Position numbers and translations under genes: made by a program. Below the pieces are notes generated by a model that ran no database searches, was not told where the DNA came from, and saw only the letters and a program-made list of their open reading frames with translations. A stretch of DNA of 62,000 nucleotides from Adiantum capillus-veneris (lineage: Eukaryota > Streptophyta > Polypodiopsida > Polypodiales > Pteridaceae): contig CM043952.1 of NCBI GenBank assembly GCA_014529385.2, forward strand, positions 58,862,119-58,924,118, in the 5' to 3' direction. Shown in pieces: positions 1 through 12,417 of this stretch (position 1 is its first letter; each line of letters opens with the position of its first letter).

Positions 1-1388
1 ATTTAGTTGTCCCTCTTCCAAAAGAGTGCGTATGAAGTGATATCTCACGTCAATGTGCTTTGTCCTTGAACGAAAGGCTGAGTTCTTCGCAAGATGGATA
101 GCGCTTTGGCAATCACTATACAAGACACAATTGTCTTTTTTGAATCCAAGCTCTTCTAAGAATCTGTGAAGCCACAGAATTTCTTTGCTTGCCTCCGTCA
201 TTGCTACATACTCTGCTTCCATGGTAGAAAGTGAAACCACTTTCTGCAGCTTTGAAGCCCAGCTTACTGCTATGCCTCCAACCGTGAACACATAGCCAGT
301 AGTGCTCCTTCAAGTATCTTTGTCACCTACCATATCTGCATCAGCATACCCTTCTAGAAAAATATCAGTTCCTCCAAAATACAAAGCATTTGTTGTTGTC
401 CCTTTTAGATACCTAAGTATCCACTTCACAGCTTGCCAATGCTCTTTACCTGGGTTGTCCATGAACCTACTCACAACTCCCACTGTATGTGCAATGTCTG
501 GTCTTGTCCAGACCATAGCATACATTAGAGAACCTACTGTTGCAGCATATGGAACTTTAGACATATAGGCTATCTCCTCTTGTGTCTTTGGACACATATC
601 CTTCGTTAGTTTAAAATGACCAGCCAAAGGTGTAGAAACTGGTTTTGCATTTTGCATTGCAAACCTTTCTAGTACCTTCTTGATGTAATCTTCTTGAGAT
701 AGCGTTATTGTCTTCTTCGTCCTGTCCCTTGATATTTTCATACCAAGTATCCTCTTTGCAGCACCTAAATCTTTCATTGAAAAAGATTAAGACAGCTTCT
801 CTTTTAGGTCTTTGATGTCCTACATGTTAGCACTTGCAATCAGCATGTCATCAACATACAACATTAGGATGATGAACTTCCCATCTCCCAAATTCTTCGT
901 GTAGAGGCAGTGATCCGAGTTGCATCTTGTGAATCCATGATCCAACATCCATCGATCAAACTTCAAGTACCATTGTCTTGATGCTTGCTTTAAACCATAC
1001 AAGCTCTTCTTTAATCTGCAAACCATTTTCTCCTTACCTTTTACTTCATACCCCTTTGGTTGAAGCATGTGATTTCCTCCTCTAAGTCACCGTGAGGGAA
1101 TGCCGTATTTACATCCATTTGCTCAAGATTTAAATCATGAGAAGCCAAAAGGCTTAATACAAGCCTAATTGAGTTCATTTTTACAACAGGAGAAAATATT
1201 TCATTGAAGTCAATACCTTTCTTTTGAGAAAAACCTTTTACCACAAGCCTAAACTTGTACCTTTTCTTCCCACCTTCTTCTTCCTTCAGCTTGTACACCC
1301 ATTTGTTTTGAAGTGCCCGCTTACCTTTAGGCAACTCAACCAATTCCCATGTTTGGTTGCGATGTAGTGAGTCCATCTCCACTTGCAT
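1..1388 (-). pseudogene. Copia A reverse transcriptase and RNase H remnants
   Basis: Three overlapping fragments carry the copia RT (RVT_2 type). Visible motifs are NKWVYKLK, FSPVVKMNSIR, QMDVNTAFPHGDL, KSLYGLKQASRQW and the catalytic LYVDDMLIAS, followed by the thumb and connection region SLMYAMVWTRPDI and the RNase H entry GYADADMVGDKDT. Frame breaks lie at about 1060, 820-780 and 310. The RNase H domain runs off the left edge of the window in yet another frame. Product role: reverse transcription of element RNA. Confidence 0.88.
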
Positions 1389-1418
1389 GCTCTTCGTCCA
1401 TTCTTCTTTGGATTCATG

Positions 1419-2435
1419 TTACATAGCTTCTTCGTATGATTCCGGATCTCCAGAATCTGAGATCAAGAGATGGTTGAAGGAAGGAACAAACATTTTTGGA
1501 GGTGTACTTGCTCTTGTAGATCTTCGGGGAATAGGTTGAGGCTCCTCATTTGGTTGCACATTTTCACCGTTTCCAGTCCTTGAGTCTTCACCGTCCTCAA
1601 GCTCCATGTACTCATCACCTGTTTCTTTTGTTTCTTTTCTTTCCAAGTAATCTTTGTACATATTTTGTTCGTTAAAAATTACATCCCTACTCCTTAAGAT
1701 TTTACCATCTTCAGGATTCCATAGGCGATACCCAAAGTCTCCTTCTCCATAGCCAATGAAGAAACACTTTTTGGATTTTGCATCTAGCTTTGATCTTAGG
1801 CTTCTATCTATGTGCATGAAAGCCTCACACCCAAACACTTTGAGAAATGCATAATTCACCGGTTTACCTGTCCATGCCTCTTCTGGAACTTCCCCATCCA
1901 ATGTCGTTGAGGGTGACCGATTGATTAAGTACACAGACGTACTTACAGCTTCCGCCCAAAGCTCAACCGGTAGGCCTGCATGTAGCCGCATGCTTTGTGC
2001 TCGTTCCATGATTGTCCTGTTCATCCTTTCCGAAATCCCATTTTGTTGAGGTGTCCGTGGGGTTGTCCTTTGCCTCCGAATGCCATTGCTAGCACAAAAG
2101 CTTTCAAAAGCTTGGCTGCAATATTCGCCTCCATTGTCATATCTGAGGCATTTAACCTTGGTACCTATTTCATTCTCCACAAAGGCTTCCCACCTTTGAA
2201 TTATGAAAAATACATTGGATTTATTCTTCATGACATAAACCCATGTTTTTCTGGTCGCATCATCTATGAATGTTACATAGTACAATGAGCCACCAAGTGA
2301 TGGTGTACTTGCAGGACCCCAAACATCAGAATGAACCAACTCAAGTTTTTTATTTTTTCTTTCATTTCCTGATTTTTGAAATTTTACCCTCTTTTGTTTA
2401 CCATAAACACAATCTTCACAAAACTCTAAGTCCAC
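1419..2435 (-). pseudogene. Copia A integrase
   Basis: This is a 338-residue open frame. It begins with the zinc-binding tail FCEDCVYGK and continues into the rve core. The three acidic positions of the copia DD35E catalytic site are visible: HSDVWGP, YDNGGEY and NGISERMNR. The C-terminal LKVFGCEAF and FIGYGEGDFGYRLWNP segments are typical of copia. The enzyme would insert the cDNA into the chromosome. This part of A is intact, but it is cut off from gag upstream and from RT downstream by frame breaks near 2440 and 1400. Confidence 0.9.
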
Positions 2436-2465
2436 TTATTTCAAACCTGGTAGAAGCTTCTTTGT

Positions 2466-3776
2466 TTAAAGGATTTGCATTCCTTTGGCACTCATATGCC
2501 CAAGTCGGTAGTGCCACACCGCACTGTCAACTTCTGTAGTTGCTGCACAAGCTGAAGGTTGCGTGCTAACAGTACACAAGTAAAGTGTACCGACTTTTTC
2601 TCCCTTGGCAACCACCAAAAATCTCTTTGAGATCTTCCACCGTTTTTTTCCGAATGCAATGTTGTGACCTCCATCGTCCAATTGTCCTATAGAGATCAAA
2701 TTTTTGCGAAGAGAAGGAACATTTCTAACATCTTTAAGCTTCCATTCATTTCCATTAGCAGTTTTGACAGAAACTCTACCTTTGCCGACAATCTCACAAG
2801 CTTCATCATCTCCCAAGTATACATACTCAAAATTACCTTTGGTGTAGTCTTGGAAATGTTGCTTGTGTGGTGTCGCATGGAATAAAGCCCCGGAATCTAC
2901 TATCGAGGAAATAGACACAATGTCTAATGAGAGAATTAGAGCATCTTTCTCTACTTTACCTGCCACATTGGCCTCCGATGTTGGCTTGTTGTCTTGAGAC
3001 TCTGTCTCCTTCTTCTTCTTGGACCAGCAATCCTTCTTAACGTGGCCCTTCTTGCCGCAGTTCCAATATTCAAGAACTGACTTTGTGTGTGACTTGCTCT
3101 GCCTTGAGCGATCACGACACTTTTGGTTTTTGAACCTCTCCTTAGGCCTTCCTCTTGTTTCCACTGATATTGCAGCACTTGATGATTCTCCTGTGCTTCT
3201 CCTTCGTATTTCCTCGCTTAGGAGAACACCCACAGCATCATCAAACTTAAGAGTATTTGTGCCAGAAATAGAATTACTTACAGCCATCACAAAGCTGTCC
3301 CAACTATCCGGTAGAGATGATAGTATAAGGAGAGCTCACACTTCCTCATGGAAATTGATTTTCACTAATCGAAGTTGACTTATGTTTGTGTTAAAGTCAT
3401 TTAGGTGTTCTGCAACTGAACCATTCTCTGCCATCTTTAGATTGAACAAGTGCTTCATAATAAATACCTTATTGCATGCCGATGGTTTCTCGTAGAAGTC
3501 GTCAAGTGACTTCATCAAGTCCTCCGTGGTCTTCATCTCTTAAACATTGAAGGCCACTGTTGACGCCAAGCTTAACCGGATTGTTCCCAGTGCCTTTCGA
3601 TCAAGGACAATCCATGCTTCATCTGCCATTGTTGCGGGCTTCTTTGCAAGACCGCCTAGTGGAAAATAGAGGTCCTTCTGGTAGAGATAGTCTTCAATCT
3701 GCATCTTCCAAAGTTGGTATTTTTTGCCATTGAACTTCTCAATCTTGAGCTTCCCTTTCTCCGCCATAACTCCCAC
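2466..3776 (-). pseudogene. Copia A gag, nucleocapsid and protease start
   Basis: The first frame starts at 3776 with a Gag N-terminus typical of plant copia, including IEKFNGKKYQLWKMQIEDYL. It is broken near 3540 and again near 3300. The segment from 3290 carries the CCHC knuckle, here YWNCGKKGHVKKDC, in which the first cysteine is replaced by tyrosine. The protease motif IVDSGA follows, and then the GAG-pre-integrase region with WHYRLGHMS. Gag packages RNA and the protease matures the polyprotein in the virus-like particle. The missing zinc ligand and the stops show the copy is not functional. Confidence 0.85.
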
Positions 3777-3821
3777 TCAATTCAAGGAATCCTTTCCTTG
3801 AGATAATTTAGCTACAATCAA

Positions 3822-3840
3822 ACCTTGCTCTGATACCAGT
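3822..3840 (-). promoter_or_regulatory. Primer binding site of copia A (tRNA-Met)
   Basis: On the minus strand this reads ACTGGTATCAGAGCAAGGT, complementary to the 3' end of plant initiator tRNA-Met. It directly abuts the LTR boundary at 3841. Confidence 0.85.
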
Positions 3841-4565
3841 TGTTAGAAAATAAGACGTAGCTAAATAGATAATTAAGTAGATTACTTAATGGAGAGAGAC
3901 AGATTTACATACACAAGATTATAGAGTAGAGAGAGAGAGAGAGAGAGAGTACACACAATATACGTGGTTCACCCAATGTGGGCTACGTCCACGGGAAAGC
4001 AGCCACTCAATGGCTTTAGTACTTCAAAACAAGAAGTAGTTTGCAAAGGGATTATACCCTTAATGGAGCTCCCGCCTTGCTTCACTCTCACCACCTCACA
4101 CTCACCTTGTTGCATCAACTTCACACTATGAAATGTGTGTAGAAATGGCCTCCTTTTATAGGCCAAAAGGGTTGCCCTCTCTTATGATAGACAGCCATGT
4201 GTAGCCGCCCTTGTGCGAATAAGTCCAAATCGGACCCTCCAATCTGCCCATGTGTGGCCGCCCTTGAGAAGACAAGTCCGCTTTTGAATTCAGCCACCGG
4301 CAACCGGCCATTGACTTCCGACCACCGGCCACCAACCATTGACTTCAGACCACCGGCCATCGACCATTGACTACCGGCCACCGGCCAACTGACCGGTTGT
4401 TTTCCGACCACTTTTCGGCCGCCGGCCGGCCATAATATTCCGACGAAAAGGAATATTCTGGCGAAGAAAAATTCTCGGGGGCCTCCGCCCCCGAGGCCTC
4501 TAAAGTTGCCCCTGATTCTTGTCCGTGAAAATTTTGGTTTCCGGTGAGTGATTTTCCTTCACACA
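3841..4565 (-). repeat. 5' LTR of copia A
   Basis: In plus orientation it starts TGTTAGAAAATAAG beside the primer binding site and ends at a CA near 4561-4565, where copia B coding sequence resumes. The exact outer end is uncertain because of a CACACA run and because the partner LTR is outside the window. It contains an AG microsatellite (3927-3949) and a cluster of short tandem words based on GACCACCGGCCA (about 4300-4400). Confidence 0.7.
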
Positions 4566-4639
4566 CGATGGCTTCTCCTCATAATGGGGGCCTTACAAAT
4601 GTGCACTTTTACCATAGAAAATTACAAGGGTAAACCAGG

Positions 4640-6006
4640 CTCCATACTTAACAGATACTATGCACCGGATTACACATGTTGGTTCAGTTCCATTGCTAGA
4701 AAAATACGGGACATACAACACTTTGGGAGATGTTCTATATGTGCCTTCAATCACAAAGAATTTAGCATCAGTTGGACAAATGACAGATCAAGGGTTGCAA
4801 GTCCGTTTTAATCATTATGGCTGCTTCATAGAGGAGTTTCACAAAGGCAGACCAGGCAAGATATTGGCACATGGAAGAAAGAAAGGTCGCTTGTTCTCAT
4901 TGGAAGTTGGAGATCCATGTTTACACAGTGGTATGTATGCAAACAAATCAGCCACTCAAGATAATTGGGCAGAGTTATGGCATAAGAGGATTGGTCATGT
5001 CAATTTTAGAAGATTAAAGCATATTCAATCAAATCAAATTATACGTGGATTACCAAAGTTTGGCTGATGGAATTTTAATCATGTTTGTGAAGCTTGTCAA
5101 TTTGGAAAGCAATCTCGTTTACCATTTCCAAAGAGGGGGAGAATTAGCCAAAGTGCTTTGGAAATTGTTCATTCAGATATTTTGGGACCTTGTGATCATT
5201 CTACGCCGAATAGTTGTCGATATTTTATCACATTCACGGATGATTACAGCAGAATGACATGGGTTTACTTTCTAAAGGCAAAGTCAGAGGCATTTGAGGT
5301 ATTCTTGGAGTTCAAAGTTATGGTTGAGAAAGAGAATGGTTGTCAAATTAAATGCCTACATACAGATGGAGGGGGAGAGTACATGTCACACAGTTTTGAT
5401 GATTACCTACGTGAACAAGGCATAAGAAGATAGATTACTTGCAGATACACACCACAACAAAATGGAGTTGTTCATAGAAAGAATAGAGTCATAGCAAAGA
5501 TTGCAAGAGCCATGATGAATGAGATGAATATTCCATTAACATATTGGGCTGAAGCAGTTCATACAGCAGTACACATTATGAATCGAACACCAATAGCTGC
5601 CATTCATGAAATTTCACCTTATGAGAGACTTTATGGGATCAAGCCAACAGTTTCCTACATGAAAGTTTTTGGATGTGTTTTCTATGTTCATGTGCCAAAT
5701 GAAGCAAGAAAGAAGATGGAGCCAAAGGCAGTGAAGTGTATATTCTTGGGCTACCCAGTTGAAAAGAAAGGTTACAAGTGCTATGATCCTATGACAAGAC
5801 AAGTTTATGTCAATAGAGATGTCAGATTTTGTGAGCATGAACCATGGTATAAACCAAAGCCAGTGATGATAGAAGATGAGTATGAAGAGCAAGAGAATGT
5901 GCTTCATGTTGTTGATAAGCCAGGACCATCAACAAGAACTATTTCAGGACCACATATGGCAGAGGAGAGTACAGGAAGTGTCAACCCATGGAGCGGTCGT
6001 TTGTGA
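4640..6006 (+). pseudogene. Copia B pre-integrase region and integrase
   Basis: LGDVLYVPSITKNLASVGQM marks the end of the protease region, and LWHKRIGHVNFRRL the GAG-pre-integrase domain. The integrase core has VHSDILGPC and HTDGGGEY, but the third acidic residue is lost: the usual AER context reads NGVVHRKNR, with histidine at the catalytic glutamate position. Stops interrupt the frame at 5065-5067 and 5431-5433. The C-terminal part (5512-6006) has the copia signature VFGCVFYVHVPNEARKKMEP. Confidence 0.88.
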
Positions 6007-6039
6007 GATAAGAAGCAAGATGAGAAAGGCAAGAAGAAA

Positions 6040-7834
6040 GTGGTTGAGGAGAGTTCTGGGGATGAAATCCTCACTGAAGAGCATCGTTTACCACATTTGA
6101 GGACACCTGGCAGTAAGCATATTGAGAAATATGTACCCCCATATGCAAGAGTTGAAGAGAAGAGTGCACCACAATTAAGAAGATCAGAGAGGGTGTGTTA
6201 TCCAGTTGATAGATTGACATATAACGGTTACATGCGTACACATTATGCGTACATGGTTTCATGTGTGCAACATAAAGAGCCTACATGTTTTCAAGAGGCA
6301 ATTGGAAAATCAGAATGGGAGTCAGCTATGGATGATGAGATGGATGCTCTTGTGAAGAATAACACTTGGGATTTGGTTTGCTTGCCAAATGGAAAGAAAG
6401 CAATTGGTTCAAAATGGGTATATAAAGTCAAGTGCAAGTCAGATGGTAGTGTGGAAAGATACAAAGAGAGGCTTGTTGCTAAAGGTTATGCACAAACAAA
6501 AGGTCTTGATTATGATGAGACATTTAGTCCAGTTGCAAAGATGACAACAGTCAGATTGGTGATGGCAATGTCGAGTATGTTCGGTTGGAAGTTACGATAA
6601 ATGGATGTCAATAATGAATTCTTGAATGGTGACTTGGAAGAAGAAGTTTATATGATACATCCAGAGGGTTATCAACATCCAGAGTTTCCATATTATGTGT
6701 GTAAGTTGAAGAAAGCATTGTATGGTTTGAAGCAAGCATCTAGAGCTTGGTGTGAAAAGATAACCAGATTCTTGAAGAAGATTGGATTTAAACAATCTAC
6801 TGCTAATCACTAATTGTTTTTGAAGCATGTTGATGGAGATATCGTCGTTATTGTTATCTATGTTGATGACTTGATTCTCACTGGAAGTCATGAGGAGCAA
6901 ATTTTGCATTTCAAGAAGAGTTTGTTGAGAGAATTCAACATGAAGGACCTTGGTGAGTTGAGATATTTTTTGGGAATTGAAATTGTCGACATTTTATCAG
7001 GAATTTGGATGATACAAAGACAATACGCATTGGATATGCTTGAGAAGTATGGAATGACAGCGTGCAAACCGGTTGATACACCTCTTGATCAAAATGTGAA
7101 GTTGTTTGATGATGATTGGACATTACATTGAGGATGTCACTATGTACCGCAAGATGGTTGGAAGCCTTATTTACTTGACAATAACAAGGCCAGATTTGAG
7201 TTATGCAGTGGGTGTTGTGAGTCAATTCATGCAAAAGCCATGTAAAAGTCATCTTGATGCAGTGAGATGGATTATGAGATATGTGAAAGCCACTGTCAAT
7301 TATGGAATGTTTTATGAAAAGAATGGGAAACTTTGTCTTTATGGTTACACAGATGCAGATTGGGCAGGAGATTTTATGGATAGAAGATCTACAAGTGGTT
7401 ATGCATTTTCCATTGGCAATGGTATGATAAGTTGGAGTAGCAAGAAGCAATTAACTATAGCATTATCAAGTACAGAAGCTGAATATCGCGGAGCAGCTTT
7501 GGCAGCATGGGAAGAGTCATGGTTCAGAGTACTTATGGTAGACTTTGGTTTTGACTATCTTGACAGTGTCATTATATATTGTGACAATATTAGCATCATC
7601 ATGTTGGCAAAGAATCTAATTTACGGTGCTCGCACTAAACACATTGAAGTACATTATCACTTCATTAGAGAAAAAAGTTTGGTAGGTGAGATTGATTTGG
7701 TGTATGTGAAGACAAATGATCAAGTTGTGGATATATTCACAAAAGCTCTTGGAAAGGAGAAGTTTTGCTACTTTCATGAAGCATTGGGAATCCATCATAT
7801 GCAAGCTCACTGTGAGCTTGAGGGGGAGTGTTAA
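6040..7834 (+). pseudogene. Copia B reverse transcriptase and RNase H
   Basis: RT motifs appear in order: SKWVYKVKCK, ETFSPVAKMTTVR, MDVNNEFLNGDLEEE, KALYGLKQASRAW and the catalytic IYVDDLILTG. The RNase H segment has GYTDADWAGD, SSTEAEYRG and YCDNISIIML. The frame is cut at 6598 (TAA, probably from CAA), at 6811 (TAA) and near 7129 (frame change). The end of RNase H sits about 20 bp before the polypurine tract, as expected for copia. Confidence 0.9.
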
Positions 7835-8040
7835 AGAATATATCCATTGTGCTATGGGCGGCCGGACACTGACTATACTATGTTGTAAATATACTTTGGA
7901 TAATAGTTCAAAGAGAAGAAGAGTGAGAGCAGCAAGTTGAATGGTTGTTGCAAGGTAACGATTGTGTGTGTGTGTCGATGTGTGTTGGTGTGTGTGCGTA
8001 GTCTTCTTTCCTACCTTCTCCATCACCTGCGCACTCTACA
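7829..8040 (+). repeat. 3' LTR of copia B
   Basis: Begins TGTTAAAGAA directly after the polypurine tract GAGGGGGAG and ends CTCTACA, giving TG...CA ends and a short LTR of about 212 bp. It contains a TG-rich stretch near 7963-8000. The right edge is set by the terminal CA and the start of gypsy C sequence. The other LTR is outside the window. Confidence 0.7.
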
Positions 8041-10731
8041 TGAAAAAGGCATGAGATTATTGTGAGGGTGAAGAAGGAAATACTACCCTGCCGGTGGAGT
8101 ACAAAGAGGTAAAGTCCGTAGCAATATTGGATAGTGGGGTCGGAATAGTAATAGCCACCAAGGCAATGTGGAAAGATGGAGGAAACCTGCTCTCTGAAAG
8201 ACTAGAATGAAACTTCAATTAGCAGATGGGTATCAGGAGAGACCAATTGGCATCCGGGAGCAGATCGTAGTAACCTCTTGCAGAATCGCATATGAACACA
8301 CATTCACCATTATGAATTTTGATGAGAGTAGAAATTTTGATATCATACTAGGCCAACCGTTCATGCGTTAGCTCAAAATGGTACAAGATTGGGGTTCCAA
8401 ATATATCTATCTAAGAAACAAGGATGTCCCCACAAAAATTAGTGTTACAGATCATAGCTATAGAGACGTAGAACGAACCCCAAGAGAGGAACTAAACTCC
8501 ACAACTGACCAAGAAGGAGGAATACCGGCTTTTGGATGCAGAAGAAAGCTCACCATTGGATAGGTGATGCTTTCGAGGGTGGTAATTTAAAAAAGGAGGA
8601 TTGCATTCATGATAGGTCAAAACAAGACGAGGCATATGTACCATAGCCTTTTCCAAAGGAGATGTTCGAACCTTTGGATGGTAGCAGATACTGGCCATTC
8701 TTGATATGTGCGTAAATGAGGTGATCCTAACCAAATTCTATGATGAGGAAGGATATGATATCATTCCATTCCAGATGATGAATGTTAGCCTCGGTCCAAA
8801 ATTACAATTGGAAGACGTCCTTGACAAGGAAGAGGTTGCCGATTGTCGACGCATAGTGGATGAGATCTCAATGAGAGACCTTGACCAAACAAATGAAGAA
8901 GCTTTCCAAGACTCCATAGACAAGATGTTAGAGGACAATACAGATGACGAGCTTTCTAGTACCTCAAATCAGAACATCAAACGGAAGGATTGACAGGTGG
9001 TCTACTATGATTTTCTGAACCAAAATCCTCAAAGATAGCGTAGATATCGGGATAAACGCATGAACAAACAAAACAAGACAAAGGAATACTCAGTACCTTT
9101 GTTAATCGACAAGATGTAGTACTTAGGTTAGTGGAAGGAACTGATTGCCTCAAGGATGGGATATTGAAGAGGTACATGAAACCTGACTCAACCAAAATAA
9201 AAATGAAAAAGAAGAATACACAAAAACCACAAACGGAGAGCATTTCTAGAAAAGAAACGAAGTTGACCAAAACCAGCCGCAAAAACAAGTACAATGAATT
9301 GAACCGAGCTTTGACAGAAGTTTGGACAACAAACTTGGAAACTGATGAGGAATCAAACAATGAAAATTTTGATGCATCTTCCCACTATAAGAAGTATACT
9401 ATTCAAAACAGGAAAACCATGGTGCAGAAACCCAAACGAGATCCCAAAGAGCCATGAATTTCATATGATGGGCCTGAAAAACCCAAATACATAAACTTAG
9501 CAGAACCAGGCAAGGAACCTAAACCGGCATACACTGCCACGGACCTCACCAAAGAAGAAGAGTGACTTTTGATAGAAACGCTCCAGACGGTATAAAGATG
9601 TCTTTTCTTGGTCATACAAAGACCTAAAGGGGATATGTCCACAGATATGTCAGCACACGATACCCCTTAAAAGTGATGCCAGACCACGCAAACAACGTCC
9701 TTACACATACAATGAGACTTTTGTCAAGAAATTAAGAAAGAGATAGACAAAGTGAAGAATGTGGAGTTTATCTATGAGATTGAACACACCGATTGGGTGT
9801 CCCCTATTGTGGTTGTACCCAGAAAAAAATGGCAAATGTGTGTCTGTGTAAACCTCAAACAAGTGAATGCTATCACCATCAGGAACAAGTATCCACTGCC
9901 AATAACGGATCATAATATTAAGAGGGTAAACCTCAAATGTGTGTCTGTGTAAACCTCAAACAAGTGAATGCTATCACCATCAGGGACAACTATCCACTGC
10001 CAATAACGGATCATAATATTAAGAGGGTAGCAGTGAAAGAGGCCTACAGTTTTCTGGATGGGTTCTCAGGCTACAACTAGTTGACCATTAAAGTAGAAGA
10101 TCAGCATAAGACAGCTTTTGCAACATAGTGGAATATATTTTCATATAGGGTAATGCCTTTTGGCATGTGACCAATGCACCTGCTACTTTTCAAAGAATAA
10201 TGAGTCATGCATTCAAAGAATATCTCGAGCAATTTTTAGAGATATACATGGATGATCTTTGTGTTCATTCTCACTTGAGAAGTGATCACATAATGCATCT
10301 AGGGAAAGTCTTCAAAAAGTGTAGAACTTATTATATTTTCTTAAACCCTGAAAAATGCGTCTTCATGGTAAGACAAGGTAAAATTTTGGGCCACATTGTG
10401 TCCAAAAACGAGATTTTCGCTGATCAAGAAAAGATACAAATAATTGTCGCACTATTGAGACAAACAAAAATGAAAGAAGTGCAGGCATTTATAGGACATT
10501 GTGGGTACTACAGGCGCTTCATATACATTTATGTTGTAATAGCTAAGCCATTGTATGCCCTCATTGCTAAGTTTGAATGACAGAAGAATGTGAGCATGAT
10601 TTTCACAAACTGAAGCAGCAACTAATTTCTGCTCCAATTTTGTAAGCCCCTGACTGGAGCAAAATCTTTCATGTTCATGTTGATGCATCAGCCTATGCCA
10701 TAGGATGCATATTAGCCCAGTCAGGAGAGAA
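8041..10731 (+). pseudogene. Gypsy element C, left part: protease, linker and reverse transcriptase
   Basis: A heavily decayed Ty3/gypsy pol. The aspartic protease motif is AILDSGVGIVIA near 8127. The 8700-9460 segment is the long linker seen in plant gypsy pols. RT starts near 9720 with EIEHTDWVSPIVVVP and has PLPITDH, a decayed YSFLDGFSGYN, TNAPATFQR and the catalytic EIYMDDLCVHS, then CGYYRRFI. RNase H begins (DASAYAIGCILAQ) and stops abruptly at 10731, where the CACTA terminus begins. The remainder resumes at about 26905. About 101 bp inside RT are tandemly duplicated (9834-10035). Confidence 0.9.
9834..10035 (+). repeat. 101-bp tandem duplication in gypsy C RT
   Basis: The segment starting AAATGTGTGTCTGTGTAAAC at 9834 recurs at 9935 with an offset of 101 bp and few differences. 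It duplicates the PLPITDHNI part of the RT domain. Confidence 0.85.
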
Positions 10732-10935
10732 CACTATAAGAGGTACTTCACATTAGTGACACTCGCACTGCGACGCTCAAAAGTGAAAATCCATGGCGTC
10801 CCTATGAGAATCGCTATTTTCTTTGTTGCATAGCAACGCTCATAGCAATGCCGACAGGGATAAAAAATAAATCGAGAGTGCCCAAAACTCAAATCTCATA
10901 TCTGAGTTTTGGTGCTCAAGCGAAAGAGGTAAACC
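10732..10935 (+). repeat. CACTA left terminus and subterminal region
   Basis: After CACTATAAGA come short motifs related to GCGACGCTCAAAAGTG and GCAACGCTCATAGC, in the manner of subterminal repeats that CACTA transposases bind. That role is inferred from the family and is not demonstrated here. Confidence 0.5.
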
Positions 10936-11058
10936 CGCGCTCTCCCTCCCTCTCTCTCTCTTTCTTCCCCACACACACACACACACACACACACGAGGAG
11001 AGGAAGGAGAGCCAAGTATGCTCCTTCCCTCTCCTCTCTCATGTTCCCTTCCCCTCTT

Positions 11059-11095
<37 letters not shown>

Positions 11096-11102
11096 TTGTG
11101 TC

Positions 11103-11150
<48 letters not shown>

Positions 11151-11189
11151 CACATGCATAAACAGCATGCACACACACATTGAGAGAGG

Positions 11190-11254
<65 letters not shown>

Positions 11255-11294
11255 AGCAAAGAGAAAGAGAGGAAAAAACAAAGAGAAAGAGAAA

Positions 11295-11340
<46 letters not shown>

Positions 11341-11375
11341 GAGAAGACAAAAAGAGAGAGGTAAGGGGAGAAAAT

Positions 11376-11411
<36 letters not shown>
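10936..11411 (+). repeat. Compound CT/CA/GA microsatellite block
   Basis: Nearly 480 bp of (CT)n, (CA)n and mainly (GA)n tracts with short interruptions. Open frames here are low-complexity artefacts and are not counted as genes. Confidence 0.95.
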
Positions 11412-11429
11412 AAAAAAGTAGAGAAAATA

Positions 11430-11576
11430 TGAAATGAAATGTTATATTAAGATTTAGTCTTAGGTTATACTTAAAATTACATTAAAATTAGGTTAGATTA
11501 AAATCTAAGATTAAGCTAAATTACATTTAACTTATATTTAATATTTATGCTAAATTTAAAGTTAGGTTAGACTTAA
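11430..11576 (+). repeat. Degenerate TTAGGTTAGATTTA-like repeat, left part
   Basis: An AT-rich array built of variants of TTAGGTTAGA and ATTAAGATTTA. The same kind of array in the same orientation resumes at 18470, so element E split one array. Confidence 0.7.
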
Positions 11577-12286
11577 CACTAGTTTGGTACCAAAATAGGA
11601 CACTTAGTGTCCTTTTTTAACAAATTTAAATTAAATACTACTTGCATTTGACGGTTTATTTAAGAAAACCCTCTTGGTATGCTTGAATATGTTAGCTAGA
11701 GGGTCTTCAAAAAATATAAACTTGCATTTTAGAATCTATCATGATCAAGAACTATACTCATCAAGTTGACCCTGGTAAGACTGCGATTGACGCTTTGAAG
11801 AAATCGCCTTTATAACCTCAAGAAAAAATGAAGGGACCTTGTAGAAAATTTTAGGTGACTCTTCCACAATTTTTCTATAGATAATTGAAAGTTTTATGTG
11901 CTAAAAAATTGACTTTGGTGTATATAAAATAATGGAAAGTTCCATGTTTTTGATACGGTCATTTCAAGCATATCGTTGTATACAAAGAAAAATATGTTTC
12001 TGATGTATTTGTGAGTTTTAGAAAGTGATACATTGCTTGCCCTTTCCATTGAGCACTCAAGGTGGCAAGTAGAAGGGCTTTGGTATGCAACAATTATTGG
12101 ATCATTTTAAATATTCAAAACTGCAGAAGAGAAAACTTTCATATTTTCATTCTTGAGACATAAGCATTCAAAACCTCAAATAATATCAAACTTTCCATGT
12201 AGATCAACTAAATGTATCAAAGTACATGGTACGTACACAATTGGGGTGCCTAAAATCCTGGTTTCAATGTTATTATGGAGAACTCA

Positions 12287-12417
12287 TGTGAGACCGCGGG
12301 GGATTGGACCATGCAACTCTCCACCCAACCGTGATATTTATAGACTCATAGCCTCTAAAGATAGCGCCCCTTGACCGCATGTCCGTCCTGGCCCTTGGCC
12401 CTGCCCTTGGCCTGACA
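12287..12417 (-). repeat. 3' LTR of element D
   Basis: 131 bp, TG...CA. It is unusually short for an LTR. It contains a 58-bp stretch with a TATTTATAGAC word (possible TATA region) that the partner LTR lacks. Confidence 0.8.

Larger units (their letters stand above)
1..3840 (-). mobile_element. Copia element A, internal region (3' part cut off by window edge)
   Basis: Ty1/copia retrotransposon read right to left: gag, zinc knuckle, protease, integrase, reverse transcriptase, then RNase H. The copia order is clear because integrase precedes RT. The coding region is broken into at least six pieces by stops and frameshifts, so the copy is dead. A tRNA-Met primer binding site and an LTR lie immediately to its right (3822-4565). 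The RNase H end and the 3' LTR lie outside the window. The element runs opposite to copia element B and appears to be inserted in it, because B lacks its 5' half exactly where A's LTR ends. Confidence 0.9.
4567..8040 (+). mobile_element. Copia element B, 5'-truncated by element A
   Basis: Second Ty1/copia family, plus strand, distinct in sequence from A. It starts inside the protease/GAG-pre-integrase region right after A's LTR and continues through integrase, RT and RNase H to a polypurine tract (GAGGGGGAG) and a 3' LTR. At least six in-frame stops or frame breaks (5065, 5431, 6004, 6598, 6811, 7129) show long inactivity. Its missing 5' half should lie to the left of A, outside the window. 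Confidence 0.9.

Noticed and set aside
4121-4566. Minus-strand frames of 96 and 73 codons in the LTR of copia A
   Set aside because: They lie in a non-coding LTR with GGCCGGTGG-type tandem words; no gene is supported.
10896-11364. Open frames made of Ser-Leu, Arg-Glu or Thr-His dipeptide runs
   Set aside because: These are six-frame translations of CT, GA and CA microsatellites, not proteins. The same holds at 19390-19584, 19728-20231 and 24722-24994.
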